Positions 33,201-61,023 of a stretch of DNA of 64,000 bases are shown piece after piece (position 1 is the stretch's first letter; every line of letters starts with the position of its first letter). The position numbers and the translations under genes are program-made. Origin of the DNA: Bugula neritina (taxonomy: Eukaryota > Bryozoa > Gymnolaemata > Cheilostomatida > Bugulidae); contig OZ037766.1 of NCBI GenBank assembly GCA_964035545.1, positions 26,502,343 to 26,566,342 of the forward strand, written 5' to 3'. A model generated the notes under the pieces. It was not told the origin of the DNA. It saw only the letters and a list, made by a program, of their open reading frames with translations, and did no database searches.

Positions 33201-35225
33201 CTCGATATTTTACTCGAGGAAAGATCAACATTGGGGGAATACTGTTACCACCAGCACTAACAGCGCCAACCATTGTGATCAAAACTCCTCGCTCAGCTGA
33301 TGTTACATGACCAACTTGTCGGCACTTTCTATCTGCAATGACCTTTGGTGGTTTGTGTACAGTTGTGAGGCCAGTTTCATCCATATTGTAGATTTCTGAA
33401 GCAGCAAACTTATATTTTTTCATTACCCATTGAAGATTGTCAAAAAACTGGTTAACATTCGCTCTGTTAAAGGCGGTACCTCTACTGAGGCTGGTAGGCT
33501 CTGGTTTTCTTAAACTTAGATCTGTGTGTCGTTTCATAAAGCCACTGATGCAATCTTTACCTGCACATTGTTCATAATCCCATGATTTAGGATATGTAGC
33601 ACCTACTTTTTTAGCATACTCCCATGCAAACTCCCTGGTCATTTTCTTAGAAAGCCCGTGGTTCTGCTTTGCTGCCAATTTTAAATAGTCCTCCAACATC
33701 CTCTCTTGCTCAGCGGTAAAGACTGCACGGCTTGAAGTAGATTTGCTATATGACATGTTAGATCCCTTAACCTTAGCCTCATCAACATAGCGTCTGAGTG
33801 TAGTACGTGGGACATTAGAATTTTTTGCTACTTGACGCAGGGATTCTCCAGCTAAAACCAATTCTACAGCTTCCTTCATTGCCATCTCAGAGACTTTTAC
33901 ATCCTGTTTCTTTTTCTTGTAACTTCTAACCATGATGACGATGTTTAATCTAAAACAGTAAACAGAAAACTCTTGAATTGTAAAGCTCTACCCCATATCC
34001 CTTAGTGGTAATCATGCATTCTGTGGGCGGGGCACTTTGGACAGCGGTCCAAAGTGCCCCTATGTATATGGGCCAAACTGCCCCACCTGTCAAAATTTAT
34101 AATTTTCTTATGTATCTCAAAACTTGATTTAGCAAGATATGTTAGCAATGCATGATGATTAACTATGGTCATGGATGTTTGCATGCACCAGATATGAATA
34201 AATTGTACAACACACATGACTTCAAAAATCTCCATTGAAAATAGTTTATCAAATTTTATTTTTAAAAGAATTATAAATATCTGCTTACCTCTTCTTCTAG
34301 AATAGCAGCATGTGGACAAAAACAATATAGCAGACTTTTTACATCCTATTCTTGGTTTTCCTAGAGGAAAGACAACTCAAAACAAATTAGATTTAGCTGC
34401 AGATAGGGTGGTCCAAACTGCCCCTATGTCCAAACTGCCCCACTTACCCCTACTATTAGCCATGAAGTGTTTATGTTGCGTTGGTCTCGGTATAAGTAGT
34501 ACTATTAGTATTATGTTTTGTTGCACCACTAACAGTTACACAGTTACAGTAAGTGTAACTCAAACGGGAAAAGTAACAGCAACGGCAATTGACCTCATTC
34601 ACAACCTGACATTCATTCCAAAAGTAAGACTAAGAAAAAGTCAAAGTCAACTGTCAAAGTGTTAGTGCAACTGACCATCGTGATCCTATTCAATTTCATT
34701 GCGATTGCATTTTTTGTTGGTGATGCCATTACTCATTAGCCAGTACAGTGCCAGTAGGCAATAGTAATAAATACCAACAATAGAATAAGTGAGACACTCT
34801 TTCATTTTCACTTTGACTATAGTATTGGTATTTGGTATTGGTAAATGACAAAAAGAAAATCAGATTTTGATTCAAATTAGTCCTTATACTCATAGTATGT
34901 CAATGTGTATCACTTATAAAGTTAGAGTGTTAGACCACAGTGAGTATCACTACCATATTTATCATGATAGTGATGCTCATCACTCATCAGTCATCTTGCA
35001 CTTGAAGTTGATTGTTGAGACTTGAGTTGTGCCGTTTGAACCGAGAGTTTCACGATTATATTCAATTATGTGGTAGCAACAAAATCATTCGTGTGTTTTA
35101 TTTACAACAGAAAATACAAAATGTTACGCATACCTTACTCCTTGGCTAGCAGGAGAATTTTGGCATAAATGTATACGAAGCTCCTTTAGCCGGGGACCAA
35201 ACTTTAAAACATTAGAAGCGGCCAT
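30256..35225 (-). CDS. NDUFA2: NADH dehydrogenase [ubiquinone] 1 alpha subcomplex subunit 2 (complex I B8)
   Basis: Three minus-strand exons: 35225-35134 (ATG), 31176-31070 and 30341-30256 (stop TGA), with AG/GT borders and matching phases, giving 94 aa. The product matches the NDUFA2 family along its length: [18 protein letters not shown], then [24 protein letters not shown], and PKIWARY. Human NDUFA2 has 99 aa. C21 and C55 have the same 34-residue spacing as the conserved cysteine pair of the family's thioredoxin-like fold. It is an accessory subunit of mitochondrial complex I on the matrix side. There is no cleavable presequence, as in other NDUFA2 proteins. Intron 1 (31177-35133) contains the pogo-type transposon in the same orientation; intron 2 holds a 23-bp minisatellite. 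It is divergent to NEK1, 1.7 kb away. Confidence 0.94.
30371..30712 (-). repeat. 23-bp minisatellite, 15 copies, in NDUFA2 intron 2
   Basis: The unit GACAACAGGCTAAGGTAGAT(ATA or AGA) starts every 23 bases from 30379 to 30701, with few substitutions. On the NDUFA2 strand the array ends about 30 bases before the exon 3 acceptor, and the acceptor itself (GTTGTGTCTGTTATAG) resembles a diverged unit. Confidence 0.9.
31667..31724. repeat. Left subterminal motif cluster of the transposon
   Basis: Three copies of the 15-bp motif GGGGCA(G/C)TTTGGACC: inverted at 31667-31681 and direct at 31688-31702 and 31710-31724. The first two form a palindrome. The same motif is part of the terminal repeat, so these are candidate transposase-binding sites. 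Confidence 0.8.
31975..33933 (-). CDS. Transposase, pogo/Tigger-like (652 aa)
   Basis: Intact frame from ATG at 33933. Residues 15-55 form a psq-type helix-turn-helix ([20 protein letters not shown]). About 70-145 is a CENP-B-like DNA-binding region. The DDE_1 catalytic core has D185 (NMDETG), D294 (LLMDNHDSH) and D330 (KLQPLD), spacing DD35D as in pogo relatives. About 440-560 is low-complexity, acidic and serine-rich, with basic runs ([17 protein letters not shown]) likely used for nuclear import. The last about 90 residues ([19 protein letters not shown] onward) look like a small beta domain I cannot name. It would catalyse cut-and-paste movement of the host element. Confidence 0.95.
   Translation of the reverse strand: MVRSYKKKKQDVKVSEMAMKEAVELVLAGESLRQVAKNSNVPRTTLRRYVDEAKVKGSNMSYSKSTSSRAVFTAEQERMLEDYLKLAAKQNHGLSKKMTREFAWEYAKKVGATYPKSWDYEQCAGKDCISGFMKRHTDLSLRKPEPTSLSRGTAFNRANVNQFFDNLQWVMKKYKFAASEIYNMDETGLTTVHKPPKVIADRKCRQVGHVTSAERGVLITMVGAVSAGGNSIPPMLIFPRVKYREFMLNGAPVGSIGAACQSGWISRELFIEWLRHFILHTRASKDRPVLLLMDNHDSHTSIDAIDLAKESGVVMLTFPPHCSHKLQPLDIAVYGPLKRYFNEACTSWHLSNPGQTLSIYNMASLLSLAYPRAMTPNNILSGFRKPGICPIDRNAFGDDDFLSSYVTDRPQPSNHDEVECNGVVASVSDNSIKQTTTSDGQTSPSSDSADTNNPSAITPEQVRPFAKAGPRKTKQCNRKRKTTILTNTPTKIQLEKEEMERIARKTKKPSILKKRKIAREEDSSSSEEDFAIPIDDDTDDPSSEDEVADVEAITADKLNVGSYVLAALRGKKNVRHFPGVVHFIQRDEDTAVISFYKSVGNRQFIVPVQEDVATVDICDLVLLLPTPTSSGGTERTCKKLTFNIDLSQYMQD
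34029..34084. repeat. Right subterminal motif cluster of the transposon
   Basis: GGGGCACTTTGGAC (34029-34042) and its complement (34046-34060) form a palindrome with a 3-base centre. Another inverted copy is at 34071-34084, and one more at 34410-34424 next to the terminal repeat. They mirror the left cluster. Confidence 0.8.
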
Positions 35226-36924
35226 ATTTAAAACACAAATATCATATAGCCCCAGAGTATGCTGTACGTATAACGCTATTCAAAGAGAATCAAAGGACCA
35301 GCATAGAATAGCGCTGTATAGCATGTTTCGGACTTCAACATGGCGAGTTATTTTCATTGGTTACGTTAATTTGAGCTTGAATAAGGTACATGACATTATC
35401 ATTAAGCTATCAGCTACAAGTACCATTTAGGTCAATAACTGCTAGTAAAAGAGGCCGGACGCAATTTATGTATCTTTTTATAAATTAATGTGTAAAAAAT
35501 AATATTTCAACATTCATCTATTGATTATTACGTATTACTATTTGTCTATTAGTATTACTATTACACTTACTTTTACTTTTAGTTTTAGTGATTTACTTTT
35601 ACTATTAGATTTAATATTACTATTACTATTAGTAATCGGTATTAGTTTTACTATTATTATTAGTATTAGGCTACTATTGGTGTTAATAATATCAATAATC
35701 ATAATGTCACTATTAAGTATTAATTTTAAGTATTAACTATTAATTATTAAGTATTACTATTACTATTAGTTTTACTATAACTAGTATAAGTATAACTATA
35801 ACTATTGCTATCACTCTTAGTATTAGTAATAGTTATAGTAATAGTAATACTAAGTTATACTTAATACTCTTTTATACATGCAATTGCACTTAATCTTTCT
35901 CAGTACTGTCTTACAGATGGTAATACTAATATGAGTTAATTACCTAATGTCATACTTATAGTAATTGTGATACTGATACCATTCCTAGTAAGTTATTAAT
36001 AATATGAGTAAAGTATAAGATTTTCACACAGTATAATGAATATAACATTAGGTATTTATTGTTATACTTTAACTATTACTAATAGTATTAGTAATGCACT
36101 ATTTATCTGTTACTTTTCAGATTTTACTGTTAGTATAAAGACTAACTTATAAGTATTGCTTTTATTGCTCTTAGTATTAGTATTTGATAGCCTACTACTA
36201 GTGAACTCAGCATTAGGCTTAGTGATTTCTCAGTTTTGTGTATTCAATTATTACTTACAGACTACGGGCTAAAGTAGTAGTCTCAGTGTGTACCTGATGA
36301 CTAATGATTATTTGAACTCTGAATCTTAGTTTTCATACAGTAATATTATGATTTTATTAGATTAGATCTCATGATTTATGTTAGAGTTAGGAACCTTGCA
36401 GTACCAATATGCTCAACAGTGTAGAGTGAGGTCTTAGTTTTTATACCACAAATAGCTTGAGAGTGAATTGGTTGAAGTGATGCTACAAGAGTTCTAATCT
36501 TAACTTTTATCATATTACATGCAGCTAAAGTTAGTAGCATATCAACATAATGTTACTGTAAGCATCTATCTTTAAGAGTTGGAGTATGAGTGCTGTTAAT
36601 ATGGCTTAGTGATTCTAGTTTGCAAATGTAGCATTATTATTAATATTTATTCACACTGATAACCAAGTTTACCTCTACAGGAGTACATAGCTTATCTGTA
36701 CCAAATGCCTGTTGTAACACATTAAGTTTTACTACCCACTTCTTTCTTATTTACAGGGAGTAGTTAAAACTGCATTAACTATTGATTTAATCTGTTACTC
36801 AGTTTTATTAAAAAATAAATATAGTGTTGCTTTGCTTAAATATTTCACTTAATATTAGATCTAAAATAGCACATGAAATATTTATCCCAATATCTTGTGT
36901 TTTAGATACTATTTTATGCTAATT
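35226..36924. other. Divergent intergenic region between NDUFA2 and NEK1
   Basis: Should contain both promoters. Bases 35226-35420 are richer in GC than the rest and hold the NDUFA2 upstream sequence. A TTTTAG acceptor at 36901-36905, 20 bp before the NEK1 ATG, suggests that NEK1 has an upstream noncoding exon, which I could not locate. Most of 35500-36200 is simple-sequence DNA. Confidence 0.5.
35520..36110. repeat. Low-complexity TATTACTATTAG-type DNA
   Basis: Irregular runs of TATTACTATTAG, AGTATTAGT and TAATAGTAATA on both strands. Similar words also occur around the transposon insertion (31440-31480 and 34451-34560). Confidence 0.7.
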
Positions 36925-55091
<18,167 letters not shown>

Positions 55092-57170
55092 AGTCTTGAC
55101 ATGCAGTTCTACTAGAGGTATGAGCGTCTCTGTATTAGCATCCAATCAGCCTTGCTCTACTAGAAACCAATAGCCAATAAACATCATGTTTACACATTAC
55201 TCTGCATACAATCATCTATCACTTTTCACCAGTTCATCAATATCACCTGGTTGTTTATTAATCACCACTCTGAGAGCTATTATTTTCTTTTTATTACATA
55301 ATGTTTATATAACCAATCATTTCTTATCAAAGATAGTGTTTTTATCAGTTTTAATTTATCATCAGTTTTATTTTCTTATATTTGATATAGTAGGTTTTGG
55401 CATGCGGCCTTTTAATTTATACTGGTTTTTCATGGCTGTGTAATCAAGAGTTTTTTTAGTTGAAATTACTTTACAATCACCTGATCTCCGTTGTCATGCC
55501 GTCCACCATATTGTATTGCACCTTAGCCCTGTAGCTTCTACTATGTTGCACTGCAGCACACATGTTGTTTCACATACGTCTGTAATCAATCATATTAGTC
55601 TGCTTTATATTATACAACGCAATATTTTTAAACAATGACTTTTATTGACTAATTTTTTAAATGCTATGTTCTCTAATAAATTGGTCTCGTTCTTAGTCAT
55701 CAATTGGCTCAGTTTTCTTCTCTACTCCACAGTGGCATTTGCTACTTGGCTTTACGTTGTAGCTTGATCTAGTGCAGCTAAGGAAAGTTTTCAGCACAGT
55801 GTATGGGGTTGTAAAGGTTACAAAGTAACGTCCAAAAGTGTAATTGGATTGAATGTTGAATAACAGCATTCTCCTCTGTGACAATTCAAACTTTCCAACT
55901 TGAAAGTTTAATATACTGATGTAACTGATAAATGTTATTAAGACTAAGATAAGGCATTGAAATAACTAATAACAAGTTGATAGACCCACTTTTGTAGGCC
56001 TATAGCATAAAATACAGCCATGACAGAGATAAGGACTGACTATATAGTAAATGTAGTCCACCCAGTTAATAGTAGATGTGAATTAATATTAGCTGATCTA
56101 ATTTTTATTATAGTTTGCAGTTCATTCCTGTCTTTAGCAGAAAGATAAAGATAACAAATATTTGTTCTGTTTACACAAAATTCAATCTGACATCCTAATA
56201 TATATAGTGTATAGCTGTTATACCATTAATTAGGGTCAGTTGTGGTAAGGTGGTAGCTGTTACCTACAGTAGGTTGTTTGCATACATGTGTATGTAGATC
56301 TCTAATTGGGAATTCATACCTCAAAAAGTATTTGAGTGACAAGACTGGGTAAAAAAAATAACATCATAATGTAAATCACTACCAGCCATAAAACTCTGTA
56401 TAGGTAGTGCAGTGACTGTAAAATATTCTTGGGAGCTCATAGCCTATTGTTAGTTCTTTTTGCTGTAATGTTTTGGTAGCGTCTATAATTATATAAATTG
56501 CCTTCACACAAGTAGTAATTTTCAGCCTGGAATAAAGGTAGCCTGGTGAACAAAATGATATTATTATGCAGCATTCATTCATGAAACGGTTGCAAGTCAT
56601 GCGTGAAATGAGATCTCAAGAGATCAATAGTCACGCGATGAAAAAGTAACTACCGTAAGTCATTTAATACGCGTAATCTGAATTGTCAGAATAGAAGTAA
56701 GTAAGATAATTTCAATAGCTACACTAGCAATAATGCGAGGTATTATGGTAAAATGAATCGATTATGATCTTGGAAATTCCCAGTTGGAATTCCAACTCGA
56801 ATTTGTTTTGCAAAAAGTTAGCTTGCATAACAGTAATTCCTTCGAACATTTTGAATTTGTGAAGTTTTGCAGTTTCTTAATGGTGAAATTAGGTCAAAAA
56901 ATTAAGCTAGGACATGTTTAGCAAAATACTTATAACTACCCAACACAATTGTAGTCCACGTTGCTCTATAGGATGCAATGCAATGCAAAGTTGATTAGCT
57001 TGTATTATATTATGCAGGTTAGGATTTTGGAAGATGGAAAATCCCAAAGTAAATGGGAACTTCTTGGAGTGATCTATGGAAAGTTTTTCAGTGTATAGCA
57101 ACTGAGCAATTCGTACGTGCTGAACTGCACATCTCTAAAGCACATTCTAGAATTATTGGAATTGTGGAAT
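55092..57170. other. Region between NEK1 and the next gene
   Basis: No supported gene apart from the possible minus-strand exon 55693-55875. AATAAA at 55176-55181 fits the NEK1 3' end. Upstream of 57171 there is an in-frame TAG at 57096-57098, which limits the start of the next gene. Confidence 0.5.
55693..55875 (-). CDS. Possible terminal exon of an unknown gene
   Basis: On the minus strand an acceptor (TTGTCACAG) is followed by 60 open codons and TAA. The translation (for example NIQSNYTFGRYFVTFTTPY, CHCGVEKKTEPIDD) is less AT-biased than neighbouring frames. I recognise no family and found no partner exon further upstream, so this may be chance. Confidence 0.2.
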   Translation of the reverse strand, partial: RRMLLFNIQSNYTFGRYFVTFTTPYTVLKTFLSCTRSSYNVKPSSKCHCGVEKKTEPIDD

Positions 57171-60100
57171 ATGAAAAATCTTGTTGGTTTGGAAAATATG
57201 TCAGCTGCACACTATGGTGAAGATCATCTGCAGTCTGGAGACGGTTCAATTGACGAGTCATCAATACCTAGCCTGCAGAGCTTAAATCTTGAGGAGTTGC
57301 CTACCTGTACTATAGAAAATAGTTTGGATAATAATGGAAACAATGTGTCTCAAAGTAGCAGGTTTCAACCAGCCGAACAGCCGAGAAGAAACAATCCGCC
57401 CATTCCAAAACCCAGGCTCCACCACAGTAAAAGCAGAACTTATCCTAACACACAGTCTGTTAAGAACAATTCAATTCACTCGACTACAGCAAGTGAAAAC
57501 AATGAGCCATCTATATCAACAGGGCTTGCGCCATGGCAGATGCCACCGTTCATACCGAATGCTAGCGTGAACACCATCGGCCATGCTCCAAGATCTTTGC
57601 CGAGGAGGTTCGGTGGATCAACGGAACCAGACATTCCTGGATATGTTCACAGTCAAAGATTGATGAGTTTGCCAGAGTTTTCGATGAACCACCAGTTTTC
57701 AACAAGATCTTCGCATTCACTACCACAGTACTATCAACAGCGCTCCCGGGGCCACCCTCAATTTCCTGGCCGTTTCAATGTTCATCACGACCGTGCTTCT
57801 CAAGTGGCGCCACAATATTTTGTCCCACCCCTACAACTGCGTACTGTCACTTCACCTACCAGCCCCACTTCACCTGAGCATCCATTTTCTTATTCGGGAA
57901 TGACAGCCGCACACCCTCAGGAAACACAGTCTGCGCTCTCACCATCAGTCATGTATATGGGAGGGCCAGGAGATTTCTTCTCTCAATATGCGAGAAAACA
58001 GGAGATGCACACTATTGAACAAACTCCTTTCGAGACACCTTCAGTTGGAGTAACAGGTTTACTCCCAAAGGAAAATGAAGCCATTGATGTTCCTGCCAAA
58101 CCTAAGGAGACCATGCTGTCTGCAGAAGACGCTACTTCTTCGTCTACTGCGCAGAGTCTTGGGCTATCAGAGTCGTCTATTATCCAATCGGCTGCAGTCA
58201 CACCTCAGCACCCTCTTTCAGCGCTGACTGAAGAGTTCAGCTCTGATTCGGATCCAGAAGATACTCACCCAAACAAGTTCGGCATAGCAATCGAGGAACA
58301 TTTCCATAGAGATTGTGCCTACAGGAGGCAACCAATTCGCTCTGGACCTCAAATTAAAGTCATCAAGAAGACTGGCTTGACGTATAACCCACCCTCATTG
58401 ATTGCTGGACCAGAGGTTAACCAGGAGCAAACAAAGAAGTATTATAGAAAGGACCTAGTGAGGTGAGTGATTACAGCTTCCCTATTTCTGTGTATAAGTT
58501 GATACAAAATTTAAAAAAAGTGAAATTAATTGATTGCATGCATGCAAAGAACACACACTTACACTATAGCAATAATGCTGAAAAGAATTTAGTTGTATTG
58601 AAATTCTGATGAACATGAAAAACTGAGTGTTTTATTTATGTAATTTGCAATAATTCATATTTTATGAAACCATATTGCATAATTATGTATATGCCTATGA
58701 AAATGAGTAGTTTTCTAAACAAGTTATTAAAACAAACAAAATTGCTTTTCAAAATAGAACAATAATTCCTAAATTATTGAAAGTAAAAATGTCTACTTTA
58801 TTTTTCAAGCAAAACAGTTTACAATTATAATACCATGTTTTTAAAATTGCTTTGCAGTTGAGATGCTTTGAACAGAAACTTCCTTTAAGCACTTTTGTAT
58901 ACGAATACAATATTAGCATTCATGTATTATACATACAGATAAAATTAATAAAAGCATTAGCTTGTTAACGCAAATAAGAGTAGAATTGTACTAGGAAGTT
59001 GAAAATACATTCTTGAATAACGTGATACTATTAGCTTAAGAACCAATGCAAAGAACCCAAACTTATTGAGTTTGCATTAGCCCAAATATTGAAATCTGAT
59101 AGGTTGCTTAATAACCACCTGTCTTCTAATGTTTTACAAGACATAGGGTCTAGAAATCCTGCAATATATCAAAGCTAGATAAAACTGGTTTCAGGTGAAT
59201 CATGAGTTTCACCAGTCCAATGAAAAGCACTCTATATTGTTATTCATGCTAATATGGCAGCTATATTTATCTCTTAATAAAATTTCTGCTTTACAAAACA
59301 TTAATGTGCTAGCTTTAAGTTTTATACTATTTGTACCTGATCTTAAAGTTAAATTGTATTATCACAAAATATAATATTACTTATATAGGAAAATAGGAAA
59401 AGTTATATTAAAGGCTGTTGGTTTACTTGTTTACTATATTCCAAGAAAACACAACAGTGTACTTATATTAAATAATTAGTTTATATAACTATTGAGCTTA
59501 TCCTAAAATCAAGTATCTTTTGTAATACAAATGGCTACTGCATGCACAAATTAACTTCTACATAATATAAAGTTGTTGTAACTGTACAGATGCAGCTTCT
59601 ATTGTAGTAGGTTCTATAACTGTGTTTTTGATGTTAAGTAGGTGCAAGTTTTAGTAGAGGAATTGTGACATCACATAGCTATTTATTACTCACTGAATAA
59701 TTTTATGATAGCTTTTACAGCGCATCAATTTGATACTAAATGTACCATCTTGTTAAAAAAAACTTTTACTGTTGTAAGTTGTAAGTAGTGGTGGTGCAAT
59801 TGCATGCAGTAGTATACATTATTTTACTGGCAACTATTTTGAACAAGGAAACCAGTTGACTAATTGATAAAGTTCCATATGCAAAGAGCTATAATGTACC
59901 ATGATTAATTACTTTGTAATTGATAATTTGGCAGTAATCTATTCCCATTATATCTGTGATTTCACAATTTGCTATCACTAGTTTTCCAACTTGAATTTTT
60001 ATTCAAACTTCCAGTCCTGAATTTTTAGATAGCATAACTCCAGCTAAATTTTATTATCCAAATCTTTTACAGATATAGCTATTGTGATAAACATATAAAT

Positions 60101-61023
60101 ATTTGGCACCACACTATCTAATATTGTGAAACAAACTTTGCAATATACACTCTTAAAGTGCCATTGGCAGTGTTTGATTGCATGTGTCACTCCATTTTAG
60201 CTGGACTAATAGACTATATAACAATTTATACTACGTGTGTAGACTAACAAACTGACTGACTGGCTGACTGACTGACTGACTGACTGACTAACTGACTGAT
60301 TAGCTGACTGACTGGTTGACTAAACTAGCTATAACTAACTAGAATATTTTTTCAGAAAAGTATACTTCAGCAAAAACTGGTTTGAAATTACGTTGCAGAC
60401 GTCTCATCATTGAATTAAAACATGCATCACAAGTTTACTGCACATTCCATTATTTATACATAGTTTTATGAGTTTCTTGAATGTTTTCTAACTTGTTCTA
60501 CTAGTTACTGAATATATACACAGCGTGCGTTGGGGTTTGGGGGAAGTAGGATTTGAAAACATAAAATCTTGTGAATAATGGAGTAATTTAAGATGAAATT
60601 TTCATTTTGAAAATTATAGATTAAACTATGTTTAGCCTATTTTATAGAGTTTAATTTATATTTATTTGAATTCTTTTATGAAACTATATAATATGAAAAA
60701 CTATAAAGGAACAATTGCATGATTTTCAATCTATAATCTTTGTTGGCGAAAAATAATTTAATTTTTAAACACAATGATCAACGTTGTTATGAGAAAATGC
60801 AGTTCTTTCTCAAATGATAGTTGATTATGTATCTTGCAGAATTTGCGTATGCGGAAGATATGATACTAAAGATGCACTTCTGGCAAACAGAGGCCGTGAT
60901 AATGATGCTGATGGATATGAAGTCCATTACAACATCAAGTGCAGGTGGAAATCCTACGAAGACTTCAAAACCAAGCAGAGGGTCCTGATTAGACTCTGCA
61001 AGTGTTATAAACCATCATTCTAA
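57171..61023 (+). CDS. Uncharacterised 491-aa protein, two exons
   Basis: Exons 57171-58462 and 60840-61023 (stop TAA), joined in phase 2 (AG|A, arginine). The first in-frame ATG after a stop at 57096 is 57171; a second at 57198 is also possible. Residues 1 to about 400 are low-complexity and rich in serine, proline and glutamine (NNPPIPKPRLHHSKSRTYP, TSPTSPTSPEHPF), probably disordered. From about 395 on the sequence looks folded: EEHFHRDCAYRRQPIRSGPQ, RKDLVRICVCGRYDTKDALL, YEVHYNIKCRWKSYEDFKTK, ending RLCKCYKPSF, with five cysteines in the last exon. No signal peptide or membrane segment. PIPKPRL could be an SH3-type ligand. I cannot name the family. AATAAA at 61886 is a candidate polyadenylation site. 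Confidence 0.75.
58463..60839. other. Single intron of the uncharacterised gene
   Basis: 2.4 kb, AT-rich, GTGAGT donor and TCTTGCAG acceptor. It holds one tetranucleotide run and nothing else I can identify. Confidence 0.65.
60250..60320 (+). repeat. (ACTG)n microsatellite
   Basis: About 17 imperfect units of ACTG/GACT, with interruptions such as TGGCTGACT and ATTAGCTG. Confidence 0.9.

Larger units (their letters stand above)
31481..34450 (-). mobile_element. Complete pogo/Tigger-type DNA transposon (2970 bp)
   Basis: The terminal inverted repeats are 23 bp with one mismatch (GGGGTAAGTGGGGCAGT... at 31481-31503; its complement at 34428-34450). A TA dinucleotide is present on each side (31479-31480, 34451-34452), the target duplication of the Tc1/mariner/pogo superfamily. 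One intact transposase gene fills most of the element. It lies in intron 1 of NDUFA2, same strand. An intact frame and near-perfect ends suggest recent arrival. Confidence 0.95.
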
